Under the pieces are notes generated by a model. The model was not told where the DNA came from. It did no database searches and saw only the letters and a list, made by a program, of their open reading frames with translations. This document shows, in pieces, positions 11,002 to 23,411 of a stretch of DNA of 64,000 nt. The stretch comes from Gymnopus androsaceus JB14. Its lineage: Eukaryota; Basidiomycota; Agaricomycetes; Agaricales; Omphalotaceae. The first letter of the stretch is position 1, and the number at the start of each line of letters is the position of its first letter. Location of the stretch: positions 246,555 through 310,554 of the forward strand of contig ML769411.1 in assembly GCA_009733575.1 (NCBI GenBank), read 5' to 3'. The translations under genes and the position numbers were made by a program.

Positions 11002-12067
11002 GAGCGGGCAAAGAAGGATGGTTGCTATGCTTATGGAAAGGCAACTGGCTGTCCAGAATGCTTCACTCACAAAGAAATGAATGATGCTGTAGAGCTCATT
11101 GATTCAGGCAAGGTCAGCGATGGAGCAGACTTGCAGCAAGTCCTTTTTCTGCATGTTCCTCAGTGCACAATTTGCAAAAATCTCTCTTGGCGTGACTGCT
11201 ATGGCTTTATTCATTGTAAAAAGCCCTTCCTATCTCCTATCCACATTGCGAAGCGTCATGCATTCGGAAAAACTTGGCATGATTGGTCGAATCTGGAGGA
11301 ATGGAAGAAATTCACCGTCATCTACTCAGACGAGTCGAAATTCAATCTCAATGGTTCAGATGGACTGCAGTGGTGTCACAGACCAAAGGGTGTTGACCAG
11401 TTGGCTCAGCGCAATGTTTTGCAGTGTGTTTGGCAGGGTCTAGGTTCAGGAAAAGTCAATGTTTGGGGATGCATTACTCCAGATGATGTTGGGCACCTCC
11501 ATCGTATTGAAGGAAACATGAATAGCCTCCAGTATATCACCATCCTTGAATCTGCATTGCTCACTACCATCTCTGACTGCCACTATGCTGATCATGACTG
11601 GATTTTCCAGCAGGACAATGACAGCAAGCACACATCTCATGCCACGAAAAATTGGCTCAGTAGGGATGTTTTGCTGCGGCAAAATTTGCCAAGTTTTATG
11701 GTAAATTTTTATGGCATGACGTAGTGCAAACTCTATGGAGTGTGGCCAAATTTGCTATATATTATGGCAAATTTTGGAGCAGCAAAATTTGCCGCAGCGA
11801 AACATCCCTAGTAACCATGGCATCTATCCCCTCATATGGCCACCCAACTCACCTGATCTTTTGCCCATTGAGAATGCATGGGATTATCTCGAGAGGCAGG
11901 TGAAAAAGTGGGAGCATCAGCCAAAGAACCCTGAAGAGTTGTGGGCCGCTCTTGAGGAGGAATGGAACCAGCCTAGCTTCAGAGACTATGTGAAGAGGCT
12001 TTATGATTCGGTTCCAATGTGTATGGAGAAGCTACTCGAGGCAAAAGGGAAGTGGACAAAGTATTGA
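11002..12067 (+). pseudogene. Tc1/mariner DDE transposase, catalytic part, interrupted by a MITE
   Basis: The enzyme would cut and rejoin the terminal repeats at TA sites. Visible motifs are the lead-in KKPFLSPIHIAKRHAF, the first catalytic Asp in VIYSDESKFNLNGSDG, the second in WIFQQDNDSKHTSHA, and the Glu in WPPNSPDLLPIENAWDYL. After removing the MITE (11663-11808 plus one TA) the frame runs unbroken from NWLS into SNHGIYPLIW, leaving about 35 residues between the second Asp and the Glu. The catalytic triad is intact. The gene is nevertheless inactive as it stands, because its N-terminus is cut off by the 2.3-kb insert and the MITE breaks the frame. The stop is at 12065-12067. Confidence 0.85.
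11663..11808. mobile_element. 146-bp TA-flanked MITE inside the transposase gene
   Basis: The ends are GGGATGTTTTGCTGCGGCAA and its inverted copy TTGCCGCAGCGAAACATCCC. TA lies on both sides (11661-11662 and 11809-11810). Removing the MITE and one TA joins two transposase exon-like halves perfectly in frame. That gives direct proof of the insertion point and of the TA target preference, so it was probably moved by a Tc1/mariner enzyme of a different family (its ends do not match CAGTGA). Confidence 0.9.
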
Positions 12068-12670
12068 TGTGCTCAAATAGCGGACCAATTCAAAATCATC
12101 TTTTCTTGACAAATTTTGACTGTAACTCCATATTTTTTGTACTCAATGACTAGATTATGGTCTAAACTAAATTTACAAAACTTGTTTGAAGTATCTAGCC
12201 ACTTTTGTTGTGAGAAACAAGCACGTCAAGCTCGGGAGAGCAATTTAAGCGTCCAGTTTCCCGATTTGGGGCGGTTCATCATTAACTGCCATCACTGTAT
12301 TGGCTAGATTTTTTTCGGAATTGTCAGTGCGTCTGTCCATGAGTCGCAAGACAATTCTGGACAACAAAGTATACATTTCCCGAAAAATATCTTATCCAGT
12401 TCAGCTACTACCTACATCTATATGGAATTTTCAGTGAAAAGCATCGGACATCTGTCAAGAATAGCGCCAAGTGCATATCTGGCATTGGAGATACATGCTA
12501 AATTAGGTCAAAAAATCGGCGTTTAGCATCGGACTTCAGGCTCTAAAAGTCCAAAATTCGGCGGGGTGGGATCAGAGCTCTTGGGGAATTATCAGGGGGC
12601 CTGAAACAGTTCTACAGCTCTACAGAACTTTCTCTACAGGTCTGTAGAGCCAACTTTGAATGTGGCTATT

Positions 12671-14198
12671 TTTCTTGTGCTAGATCCCCTTTGGCTCTGC
12701 TAGAATGCAGCTGGTTCCTCTACACGAGATGTAGAGCTTTGAAGAAAATCAGTAGGAGAGAGTGTATGTGGAGTTCAATAAAGGTCATCCATGTGTGCAG
12801 ATTCCCCTCGATGAAGACAACAACGCAAAAATCCCATCTATACTTTTCATCGTAGAGATGTTAGCCTAAATCACAACTCACGTGTATTCAAGATTGGACT
12901 GGAAGATCCAATGCAACCCTCGCAACATGTATCAAACATATCTACACCTACGTCTAGTATTAGATGAAGCATTTCGCGGAGATCCCATGCAGATGTTACG
13001 ACACGCGTACTTATCCAATTTGTCTCATCTCACCACTTAGTACGAGGCTACGACGGCATTGGCTATGCTTGGGCTACACAACCATGGCTCCGAATACTGC
13101 ACAACAGACATCTTGTCTTATTAATTTTTTTTCAACTCAATGAATTTCCTCGCCTCAATTGGTTGTCCTTGGGTCCACACTCTATTTCTGTCACTTGATA
13201 CAGTCTCCTTATGGGCTCGAGGGTCCCATCGATTTCCTATGACAAGAGTCCCTCACTTAAGTCTAAAAGACCTGTATAAATGCTACTAGGTCCCTGTCAG
13301 AAATTTACAACGGTCAAAGGCCAGACTGTGAGATTTTTACAGACTTGGCACCAGAAACAGCAAATGTCGTGGAATTACAGTTGGTTCAGGATGAAGTCAG
13401 AGCGTCTGAGTTTTACGGCTGCACAAGGTTCTGTGAAGACTTATAAGTTATGCTTATCGCAATTTTAAAAAAACAACAGGTAAACAAAAGTTGAATTTCA
13501 TCGCTTTGGCCTCACGTGACACGTGAGCACTATTTTTGCTCTCGACCATCACGATCATCGCAGCGTAACTCTTGGGATCCTCAGCTCTTCCTCCCGCCAT
13601 GCTAATTGTGCTCTATCATCATGAGCTGTGATTCGAGGTCAAAGAGTTGCGAATGGAGGGTAATGTTTTGAGTCCTTTTACTCATAACCAACCCCTCACC
13701 TCAAGTTTCAAACGATCCAACCAGATTGTCTGAGGGGACGCCGAGCCTCTACTACTAGTTATAATTGCTGTGGCGCCAAAATAGTATGCGCACTTATCAA
13801 TTATTTCCCCACAATTTTAGAGCTGCAAGGGACCTGGCTCAAGATAAATTCAAGGCCGGCTCAATCCTGGGGCTTGGGGAAAGATGAAGAGATAATAATA
13901 CATAATATAATAACTTCAATTGTTTTCGACCTGGGCTGGATTTCATTCAAAGTGCAAGGACTCTGGTTTCATGGATCATGCTGCAATCTCGTCGCGGGAT
14001 TGGCATACTTAATAAATAATTGGACCAACAATTCGGCGCAGTGGCGTCCTCCTAGTGGCCATGGCTTCTTCTATCACACTATCGCCATGGCTCCACATAT
14101 CTCCCAAGTACCCCATGACACGCTAACCGGTACAGCTGGGCCGGTGCTTTGCCTACAATATACTTGAAGTGACAGAGAACTCAGACATTAGAAAATCA
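12671..14198. other. gene-poor stretch between transposon island and P450
   Basis: No supported gene was found. The stretch is AT-rich with scattered stops. A 15-base palindrome with two CACGTG cores lies at 13512-13526. The last few hundred bases presumably include the P450 promoter; an in-frame ATG at 14169 gives an alternative P450 start 10 codons upstream. Confidence 0.4.
13512..13526. promoter_or_regulatory. double CACGTG palindrome
   Basis: TCACGTGACACGTGA is a perfect palindrome around its centre and holds two CACGTG E-box cores, the site type bound by fungal bHLH proteins such as Cbf1 or Pho4. It lies about 670 bases before the P450 start, so a role there is only a possibility. Confidence 0.35.
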
Positions 14199-16335
14199 AT
14201 GCCTTCCTTCCATCTTACTATCGGTCTCATTGCTTTAGGCTTGTTTTTGTTCTTTGCACGCCGCGCTTGGATTCGCCCGCGACCACTTCCACCGGGACCC
14301 AAAGGATGGCCAATTATAGGTAATATATTTGATATACCAAAAGAGAAGGTCCACATAGCTTATATGGAAATGGCTCGCAAATACGGTGGGTAATCCTCCT
14401 TTCCCTTGAGGCCGTTACTGGCTAATAATCATTCATAGCGAGCGATTTGTTATACCTGGACATGGCTGGGACGTCAATGTTGATTCTCAACTCTGCAGAG
14501 ACAGCGAATGACCTTTTTGTCGGAAGGTCCACGTTGTATTCTAGCAGGTTAGCAGGCAAACTTGAGATGTAGTTCCACTGACAATTTCACTTTTCAGACC
14601 ACGTTTTCCGATGATTTGTGAGCTGTAAGTGGCACTTACTCCCATTGCCTTCTACGAATGTCAAAAAACACTCTATTTAGAATGGGATGGGACCACAACT
14701 TCGCATTTATTCCTTATGGGACTCGATGGCGAAGTAAGTTATTGTGGGGCTGCGAGAGTTAAAAATGACGAAAATATGATCAGAATTACGAGCACTGTTC
14801 ACGCAACTGATCTCACCTTCAAATCTCGAGACGCACGAGAAACCTCACATGCAAGAAAGTGTGCATGTGTTTTTGAACAGACTTCTCGACACGCCGAAAG
14901 AGTTTGAAGATCATCTGCGTTTGTGCGTCCAAGCTTAGCGCTGTTACTGTATTTGGTCCATGCTGATTTCTTGCTGCAGTCTTTCCGGGGGAAACATCAT
15001 CTCCTCAGTATACGGCATCGTCGCCAACGATCTTCATGATCCTCATATTGAGTTGACGACAAAAGCTCTCCATGGATTAACGCAAGCTGCAATACCCGGA
15101 TCATATCTTGTGGATACTTTTCCGTTGCTAAAGAACACTCCAGGATGGCTTCCTGGTGCGGGATTCAAGAGGAAGGCGGCGGACGAGAGAAACACAATCG
15201 AAGAAATGATCGGACAGCCTTTGGAATTTGTCAAGAGGAATCTGGTGACTAGGTTTAGTTAATTTGCATGAGGCATAATACTCATCAGTATTGACTAGGC
15301 AAGCGGTACCACGAAATCTTGCATTGCTTCTCGAGCGCTACAACAAATGCATGATGACGGAAGCTGGTCTGAGGACAAGGAACATTTGCTGAAGAATGCT
15401 CTGGCGTCCGTCTATGCTGGTAAGTTCTCAGCGGAAGGTTCAAACACGGTCTGTTAACCCTGATTTCTCTGCAGCTGGAGCAGATACGGTGAGCCCAATT
15501 GCACCAGTGGGTACTAACCAAGACTTATCATTTTAGACTTCTACGGCCACCAATACTATTATCCTTGCCTTAGTCTGTAATCCGGATATTTTGAAAAAAG
15601 CCCAGGCTGCTGTCGATGCAGTCGTAGGCCACGATCGGCTTCCCGGTATTTTTGATGAAGGAAAAATTCCTTACGTCGATGCGCTCGTGATGGAGGGGCT
15701 GCGATGGAGGCCTGTCGTGCCACTTGGTACAATCTATTGATTGGAAACAAGGAAATATTCTGACAAGATATTCATAGCTATCGCACACCACACCGCTAGC
15801 GCAGATATCTACCAAGGGTATTATATACCAGCCAACACTATCGTCATGGGAAATAGCTGGTAATCCTTTTTATGAGACTCTGAGTCGTTCCATGCTCAGT
15901 ACACATTCTCATCACAGGGCAATCCTCCATGATCACGCTACCTACGGTGAAGATGTAGATCAGTTCCGCCCAGAACGCTTCCTCAATTTAGATGGAACAC
16001 TCAATAGCACCGTCCCGTACCCAGAGGCAGCATTTGGGTTTGGGAGACGTATATGTCCTGGGAGGATCTTCGCGCGAAGTGCAATTTGGCTTGCAGTCGC
16101 TTCGCTGTTGGCCTGTTTTGATCTGTCCAAAGTCTCAGATAAGGATGGTGTAGAAATTGAACCAAGCACGGATTATATCGATGGATGGTTGTCGTATGCC
16201 TTTCTTTACTTGGTGTGAGTATATTTTGGATGTACTAACCATTCCAAACCATTTAGGTATCCTCGTCCTTATGAGTGTACCATCACGCCACGATCTAAAT
16301 CGATAGAAAAGATGATCAAACAGAGCGTATCATGA
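14199..16335 (+). CDS. cytochrome P450 monooxygenase, microsomal
   Basis: The start gives a membrane anchor (MPSFHLTIGLIALGLFLFFA) and a proline hinge (RPLPPGPKGWPIIGN). Eleven short introns could be placed and the frame closes without any break, giving about 500 residues. Landmarks in order are MGWDHNFAFIPYGTRWRK in the C helix, the I-helix oxygen motif AGADTTS (split by an intron), the ExxR motif EGLRWRPVVPL, FRPERF, and the heme-binding loop FGFGRRICPGR with the cysteine ligand. It most resembles the large expanded basidiomycete P450 families often named after O-methylsterigmatocystin oxidoreductase. The substrate cannot be told from sequence. No other secondary-metabolism gene is next to it. 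The stop is at 16333-16335. Confidence 0.95.
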
Positions 16336-16588
16336 AGGTTGTTCGGTCGTTGACTTGAAGCCTGAATGATACCGGAATTTTGAGGATTGTGGATATTACC
16401 ACTGTCTTCCGAGGTGTAAGTTTGCTTTTGAATGACCTTATCTTACTACCTTTCCTGTATTTGGCATCAACAATTCCTATGTACATGCATTTGACTATGT
16501 ATACAGCTTTACAATTACTTATACTACAATTTGCGCCAATCGAGCTCTGCTAAATAACCAAGGAAATTTTGATATCACCATCGCCTAC

Positions 16589-18810
16589 TCATTTTTCAAC
16601 TGCATCCCAATCAAAAGGACCTCTTAACGTTATGACTTTCCGGGCGATAAGTGATTTAGCCCGTTCCTCGACCTTGAGGAGTTTAGCATAAGTCTCTTCC
16701 CTATCTCTGAGAATTGTCGAAGGATTCTGGCACCAGACCTGTCTCATCTTTGGAACAGACAGTCGAATCCTTGCCAAAACAGCCATAACGGTTGACGTAG
16801 GGACACGCGCCACCTCCATGAAGTTGTATGCACAGTTCAGATACCCTTGAATAACATTAGCGCATGAAAACTTGTTAGAAGGACAGTCGCCTTACAAGGG
16901 TGGTTTTTATCGTCATCGGGTATGCAGTCAGCAGCATCAGTATATGACTGCATGGCGGACATCCAGTGATCTTGAACAGTACCAATACTCCTGTCCTTGC
17001 CATACTCTCCCATGTAAGAGTGGTACAGGCCTTTACAACTACAAGATCCAAGTGAAAAAAGCAAAAGTAATAGTGAATGGAACGTACGCAAAGGCATTCC
17101 CCTTAATGTTATGGAAGAATGACAAAACAAATCCCGGGTCAGAATCAGGTGGGTATTCTTGCGGGTTAAAGGGATGGTCATCCACGTCCCGGATCAAGGC
17201 ATCGGCCTCTTCGAATATTCTCTCGAGCAGTTGGAAGTTCTTCCTGTCATGGGAATGGGCCTGAAAGATAAATTCGCACATCATACACAATTATAGACTG
17301 ACATACTCACCCCCATCAGCGAATCCAGATACATGTTCCAGACACCCCGGCGAAATGTTATTTCGAATATAATACCTCGCTTGTCCTTGGGAACATCTTT
17401 CCACACTTGCCGTCCCCAATTTATGATGCTGAGAGCATTCCTATGGTACTCCATAGCAGAGGTGTAGTTTGATTCCGCCTTTCCTACAAGGAAACCATTG
17501 ACGACCCAGTACCTACAGATAAACAGGTAAGTGACAGTTTTTACTCTCAAAATGTTCCTGAACCTAACGATAGTAGCAAGAGCTGGGCGAACACTATCCC
17601 AGCCCTCCTTCCGCAAACGTTCCATTGCCTTTTCCTGCAGAGCTTCCGGGCCTGTAGTCCCTGGCCATCCTTTCCAATGATTTGTCTCAAATATGACTGA
17701 TAGAATTGGATAAGTGACTGCACTAGCATCGTCGGTCGTGCTCACCTTGGTCAGTCACTCTCGTTAAAAATTCGTTAGAATCGATCCGGAACACTCTCGA
17801 GTCCCTCATGATACCATTACTGAGGTTTGACAAAGCCTGGAGAATATCACGTAAAGAAACGAAAACATACATATAGAACATCACGTCGAACCGCACCGCT
17901 GTGTTGGATATAGTCTGGATACCCTTTTCACCTTTGCTGGTTTTGAGAGGGATACGGCGCATGGTTTTGATGATGTTGGCGCCTGCCGTGAATTCCTGTG
18001 CAGATCAGGAGAATGAGACTATCGTTGAAGACTTGAGGTGTATCTAGATCTGACCTTGTCGGCAAAGTGAAGGGACCAAGTCTAAAAAATATTTCAAGTA
18101 ATGAATGACGGCACATGGAAGCGACTGAACTTACGCTACTGTGTTTGGTAGAAATACCTTCCGTTAACATCTTCTCGGCAACTTGCCATGGAAGAAGACC
18201 CTTGTTCCCATCGATCTGACAAGCGTCTTCTGATACAGTGGGCGGACGAGCTGCAGCTCTGCGCGCAAGCGTCAAATTGGCTTCGCATTGTTTTTTAGTA
18301 TTCACATCAGTCGAAGAAGATGGAAGCTTCGATAACACTTCCAGTGTCTTTTCATACATGGCAACACTTGCTTGGTGCTGACCCAAAGACTACAGAAATG
18401 AATGCAGTATATCAATCATGGGAAGAAGGCAGGGCGGTCATAGATCCTACCTCATAAGCAGACCCACATCTGAACCAGGCTTTTGGATAATTGGGATCGA
18501 TTTCTGCTGCCTGTCGGGTTACAATGAGTTATAGAGCTTGTCTCGAAGGTATTATGAACTTACTTTTTGTGCGTCAGTGAGAGCATCCAAAAACCTATCA
18601 TTCAAAACAGATTATCAAGTGCGCTTGAATTTGCGAAGCGTGTACGTACTGGTTCATTGCTAGTCGACATGCTGAGCGATTAGCATAAAGGACAGCATTG
18701 TTATCATCCAGAAGAATCGCGTCAGAGTACTTCGAGCTAGCTCGTATATACTGTTTCTTCACATAGAACGCGTTCCCTTCGTCTTTGAGCTTTTTGGCGT
18801 CATCTGACAT
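16589..18810 (-). CDS. tetratricopeptide repeat (TPR) protein
   Basis: The start at 18810 opens MSDDAKKLKDEGNAFYVKKQ, a typical first TPR helix, followed by YSDAILLDDNNAVLYANRSA. The second and third repeats are split by introns (PNYPKAWFRCGSAYESLGQH, then VAMYEKTLEVLSKL). The TPR module matches the co-chaperone type that docks Hsp70/Hsp90 tails. The remaining long helical C-terminal part (ETNHWKGWPGTTG, GRQVWKDVPKDKRGIIF, EEADALIRDVDDHPFNPQEY) has no domain I recognise. It ends RGPFDWDAVEK. About ten short introns are needed and I did not place each one. The specific role is unknown. Confidence 0.75.
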
Positions 18811-19151
18811 GCTTGATGAAATCGGTTTCAAGAAGTAGTCAAGTAATGTAGAAGTGAACGGTTGAAAGCAAGTTTGGAGTGGCGCGGAAATCTGATAAAG
18901 TTCGACGGGCGTTCGGACCAAAAAGAAGCCCTTTTCGGTAAGAGTTGCTTCATTTCCGTAGCATGTCCTCCGGACAAAAGTGGGGGTAGACTTATTGGCT
19001 AGTAGGAGGTAGTATAGATAGATCAATGTCAAGCGAGAATTACTGTAAAGCTACAACTGCAACTCGCTTGAATACCGAAATGAAAAGGATTAAGAAGCGA
19101 AGTAAAATACAACGCAAACCTATCCTAAGCCTGCTCACCAGATTCGAATGC

Positions 19152-20103
19152 TTACACAACGCGGATTACACTCGACTGAGCATCATGAGGCCTACGCTTG
19201 GAGCGGTGCTGGGATCGTGGGGAGCGTGAACGAGACCTTCGTTTAGCTATGGGCTTCTCCCGGTCAATATCTCGTTCTCTATCCCAGCGATCTATCCGTG
19301 CACTCCTACTTCTGGTGCTTTCCGCTCGAAGACTCCGACTGGGTTTTCTGTGCAGGTTACCAATTTCGCCGTCGTCAAGTGCATCAAGTTCGGATTCCTC
19401 TTGCTTGATTGCAACTGGTTCGAACTCTGGCCTTGACTCTGGCTCTGATTTTGACTCCTTGTCGTGCCTCCGTTTCCACATCAGCTTGCTAAAGCATTTT
19501 TCACACAGCACCACCTTGACTAGTGCGGACTTGCTCTCTCCGTGTTCCACGTATGCAAACGGTAGTTCTAATGTCGTCAGAGAAGGTTTCTTCTCTTCAG
19601 AACCGTGCTCGACTTTGGTGGATGTACGGTGATGCTTGCAGCGCGTGTTTCCGCACATGAACTCTCCAGTTCCAGATAGCACTTCGTCTTCCGTTCTCCA
19701 TCTCAATGCAAACTTCGCGGGCAATAGAAAAAGAAGTAAAAGGTTAGACAGTCGGGAGAATAGAAGCAATGGAAATGATCAGCGGCGATTCATTTCCAAT
19801 ATAAGGGGCGTACAGACGTACGTTTCCTGACTTGTAGTGCTTTCAGGTCGCATACAGCAAATTCACGATACAGGCTCGAATAATATTTCGAGGCCAGCTT
19901 CTCTTCCCAGGACAGATTATTCTCGTCATCGTCTTCGTCACGCAGGAATCTGTGGCAAGGTAGAAGCAAATGAATATGGAACTGCATGGAAGGAGGATAT
20001 CAGATACGTACTTGTGAGTGTCTTTCAGAAGCTCAAATTCTGTCTTGCCGTGGGGCGTTGGTTGAGCCTTTGAAGAGCTCCCGTATGAATTATAAAGTGC
20101 CAT
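19152..20103 (-). CDS. FRA10AC1-like protein
   Basis: The N-terminal exon reads MALYNSYGSSSKAQPTPHGK. It continues across an intron into FLRDEDDDENNLSWEEKLAS and KYYSSLYREFAVCDL. The family core follows (FALRWRTEDEVLSGTGEFMC, CGNTRCKHH, FAYVEHGESKSALVKVVLCE) with paired cysteines that probably bind zinc. The tail is a charged Arg/Ser-rich stretch typical of nuclear RNA-processing factors. FRA10AC1 proteins are linked to the spliceosome in other eukaryotes. A run of three T at 19841-19843 (AAA on the coding strand) breaks the frame. With two, exon 2 ends LKHYKSGN at a good GTACGT donor and joins FALRWR in phase. Confidence 0.88.
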
Positions 20104-23100
20104 TCTAGAATCCGTGTGGCGCTCAGGCGTCTTCGTGGAGGTCAGGAAGCAATGAGGGTTGAGATTGGGAGATAGCAGCACAGAATAGACAGGGTGTGTG
20201 TAAGGAAAACTAGCTGTTGAATGTGGTTACAGCTGTAGCAAAGAATGATTTTCGAAGATGGCGGTACGGCTCAGAGAGACAAACAAACGGCGTCTAATTA
20301 CGCGCCTCCTCTCTAACTCCTACCACGATGTTGAAGCAAGGAGTGATGAATTATGATTAAGCCCTCGGTCTTCCGCTGAAAGCGGCCACCTCTCACAGGG
20401 GATCAGTAATCTTCATTCAAGTCATCGAGCAAATCCTGACGCCAGACGCCAAGTAACCAGATCTACCACGAATGGCAGGCCACCATAGACAGACAACAGA
20501 AACTTTTGCACTAAAGGATGCCCGAGTTTGTGTCAGCGCAAGTCAGACTCGGTCCGTATATCCACTATTACCACGTACGTTTCGTCCTTGACCTCAAACT
20601 CTAGGATACATTCAACTTTCCAAATCTGATCTCAATGTGCGACCCGGCCTTTGCTCGATTGGTCTCCCTGTAATACGACATGTATTCAATTTCCTCCACG
20701 GGCGCGAGCAAGGAGCAGTACATCAAGCTCGAAATTACAATTTATTTGAGTCAGTGATATTTATCCACGAACGTCGGCACGATATTCAAGTTGAGTACGG
20801 TAAGTTGCTACTCGATACCGCTCACATGCCACTGACGTTTCCTTCCACAAGAATTCTGAATCTCAGCAATTCTCGCCTGAATGATTTTCTTGTACATACT
20901 TTTCCCTCTTTTCCGAATTTTACACGAGAACCGCAAATCAGCACCGGAAGATCTCACGTACGGTACTAGACTGGCCACCGCACTCACCTGCTAAGTGCTT
21001 GGAGAATCATATCAAGATTTCGAAGGACGTTGAAGAGTTTTTTTAGGGTCCGCTGCTGAAATGTTTCCAAAATCGCATTCACCGTACAAACAAGTTCCGG
21101 AGTCGTATACGGTCCGTATTAGCAGGAATGAGCTTGGGAACCTAAAGTCTGAATGTGGAGGTTATTTTTTCCCACTACGCAAACTACTGATAAATGGTTA
21201 ATAGCGCCCAGGATGGATGAGAGCGTCGAAACCCGGATTTACGATCCAAATTGTCCGTCTGGCATTTTGTCGAGTGGTGATCCAAATCTGTGGCGAGGAA
21301 GCTCATTGGAGCGCTAATGCCTGTGCCGCAGTGTCTGTATATGCGGAGGTTTATACCACTAAACCCATTTTCACAGTGCCACCGCCAATCCACTGCAATC
21401 CTTCATGTGCCTTCACACTCGGTATCCTCTGGCTAGTAAGGTAGCGGAGGGTGGCGGAAACGGAGACGGAAGACTTCCGATATTTTCTGAGGTATTCCCT
21501 CGTAGGCGTCAAATATGTGTCTGGCGCCTCCTATGAGCTGTTATTTGTTCATCTACACATCGACATGATTCTCGCATGCAGTCTTAATGATAATTGACAA
21601 CTCGCAAGATCGCTGGTACTTGCCCCTTGTTCCTCGCTATCATATTCTGCCATATAGGGTCACAGTCTAGAACATCATATCCTCGTTATGGTCTAGGTGA
21701 ATCCTTTGGGCTATGCGTGTTGCTGTATCTTATACAACATTCAACGTCAAAATATTCAGTATTCGGGCTTTACCAGCGCTTTCCAGTACTGCAGTTTCCA
21801 AACGGCAAATACGCTCTATTGTGCGGCTTTAGCACCTTTTCATTTCTTGCAAAACTACGCTCTAACGCAAATTCTTGCTATCGCCGCTCGGTATTTTCGT
21901 TGGGTCGTTGGGTCGGAAAATGTCTAAACGTCTAATGTTGATTATTGTATGCATTTTTTTCATTTCATCTAAGGATCAGGGTGGGCTTTCCATTCTGCTA
22001 TAGATTTTGTCCTTTCGTTCCAATTAGCAATTTTTTCCAATGTTGAAAATTTTTGGTCCCTGATTTTCTCTTTTATACACATTGGGATATGTCGAAGCAA
22101 GTCGTTCCTCCCGCCAGTGCCTGCGCCCCAACCTCGCACAGCGCTCTCAGCTTTAGGTGCGCGGGTCCGCCTTTTCGGAAGCGTGTTATGATGGCGCTAT
22201 GTTTCGTACCTGCTACCGAACATCCCGACGGCGAGTGGCCATCTCCGATCCTCCGTAAATTCTATCCTTCCATGGTTTAAAAAGTTTGTGCACTGATTAT
22301 CATTTCTGCTCAGGCAAAAGAAAAAAAAATGGGGTGCATTGATTTTATCTTTTCTTTCGTCAGTTTTTGTGAAATTGGTTGGAGGAACGAGCAAGTGCAT
22401 GAACTCGAGCTCGAGTTCAAGAAGTATTCGAACCTTTCCCTACTGATTTTCGGGAACTTGACAGGCGATTCAAGTGTCGGAGGTCGGAAGCTGACTGGCA
22501 GATTAATTGGACGTTCTCATCGTGACATGCAGGAACCATGAACTCATGCAGCCGCCATAATATTACTAGTAGGAATGCTCCATACTGCTCCATACTCTCT
22601 CCTCGAAGTTTCAAGCGAAACTGTCAATTGTCAGAGACGTCATTGATTTTGGACCTTCCTAGTTATGGAAGGATGGAAGGAACGGCTATGGATTCCATGG
22701 AACGATGTGTTACTTGTTGAAAATTTTCTTCAGCTGGAAGAGAAGTATGCATTCCTCGAGGTACATAACGCGCTGGAGCTTGTTGCTGTAGCTGAACGCC
22801 ACTTCAGTACGTACCAATGCGGCCGCGGATGTTGTCGTTGTCTTGGAGTAGCGGTATTTTAACTCTATAAAGAAGCATTATTTACTTCGAATGAAGCTGC
22901 TGAAGGCGTAATAGTAATACGATCGATATTGAGAGCGGATGCATTGCCTGTTCCCCGGGCGACTCTATACACCAAAGGTGAATGAGGGAAAAAAGGACAA
23001 AAAAGCCAATTATGTAGATACCTTTTGGTCGAAATATGGCGGAAAAATGGGATCTCGATTGGGGATTTCATCCCCGATTGGGCGCAACGAAGGTCGCATG

Positions 23101-23411
23101 ATGCGTTTCCCCACACTGAAAACATCAAAAAATTCAGAATTGTATCACCGAGGTCCGACACCGTAGCGAATGAATGTGGGTGTATAAAAGAACCACAAGA
23201 TGAATCGTGGCTTTCTTTCCTTCCAAGTGGCCGTCCCTCTCAGTCCTCTGATTGTTGGCCCCATTTCCTCCTTCTGAATCCTGACAGACAGTCGACATTG
23301 ATCTTCATCGAGGGGCCTGATTCCTGAAACAGTCACAGTCTTGTGATACTCACCTATAATTGCACGGAGTTTTTTCTCTTATTCTTTTGACTCTCTCCCC
23401 CCCCTCCCCCC
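20104..23411. other. 3.3-kb stretch without a supported gene
   Basis: Several open frames of 60-110 codons occur on both strands (for example 20637-20969 and 21594-21935), but they overlap one another and none shows a domain, signal peptide or a chain of spliceable exons. A decayed gene is possible around 20630-20970. A C-rich tract (about 23396-23411) directly precedes the ATG at 23412. Confidence 0.35.

Larger units (their letters stand above)
8254..12297 (+). mobile_element. Tc1/mariner DNA transposon, degraded and carrying later insertions
   Basis: Both ends start CAGTGA(C/T)GGC and are flanked by TA (8252-8253 and 12298-12299), as expected for this superfamily. The terminal inverted repeats are about 159 bases (8254-8412 and 12139-12297) and clearly diverged, so the insertion is old. 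The transposase lies on the plus strand (11002-12067, with a probable N-terminal piece near 8515-8720). The element is about 4 kb because of a 2.3-kb insert (about 8721-10992) and a 146-bp MITE (11663-11808). Without them it would be about 1.6 kb, a normal size for the family. Confidence 0.88.
7091..12670. mobile_element. nested transposon island bounded by long inverted repeats
   Basis: The left arm at 7091-7145 (AATAGCCACGTTCAAAGTTG...) is matched, inverted, by 12608-12670. A second part of the same arms pairs 8119-8150 (GGCCCCCTGATAATCC) with 12570-12602. On the left the two arm pieces are separated by about 970 bases, which hold a transposase remnant and a MITE. On the right they are contiguous. 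The Tc1/mariner element 8254-12297 sits inside these arms. The simplest reading is an old inverted-repeat element hit by later insertions. No convincing target duplication was found for the outer arms. Confidence 0.7.

Noticed and set aside
14199..20103. Secondary-metabolite gene cluster around the P450
   Set aside because: Neighbours are a TPR protein and an FRA10AC1-like factor; no synthase, cyclase or transporter is present.
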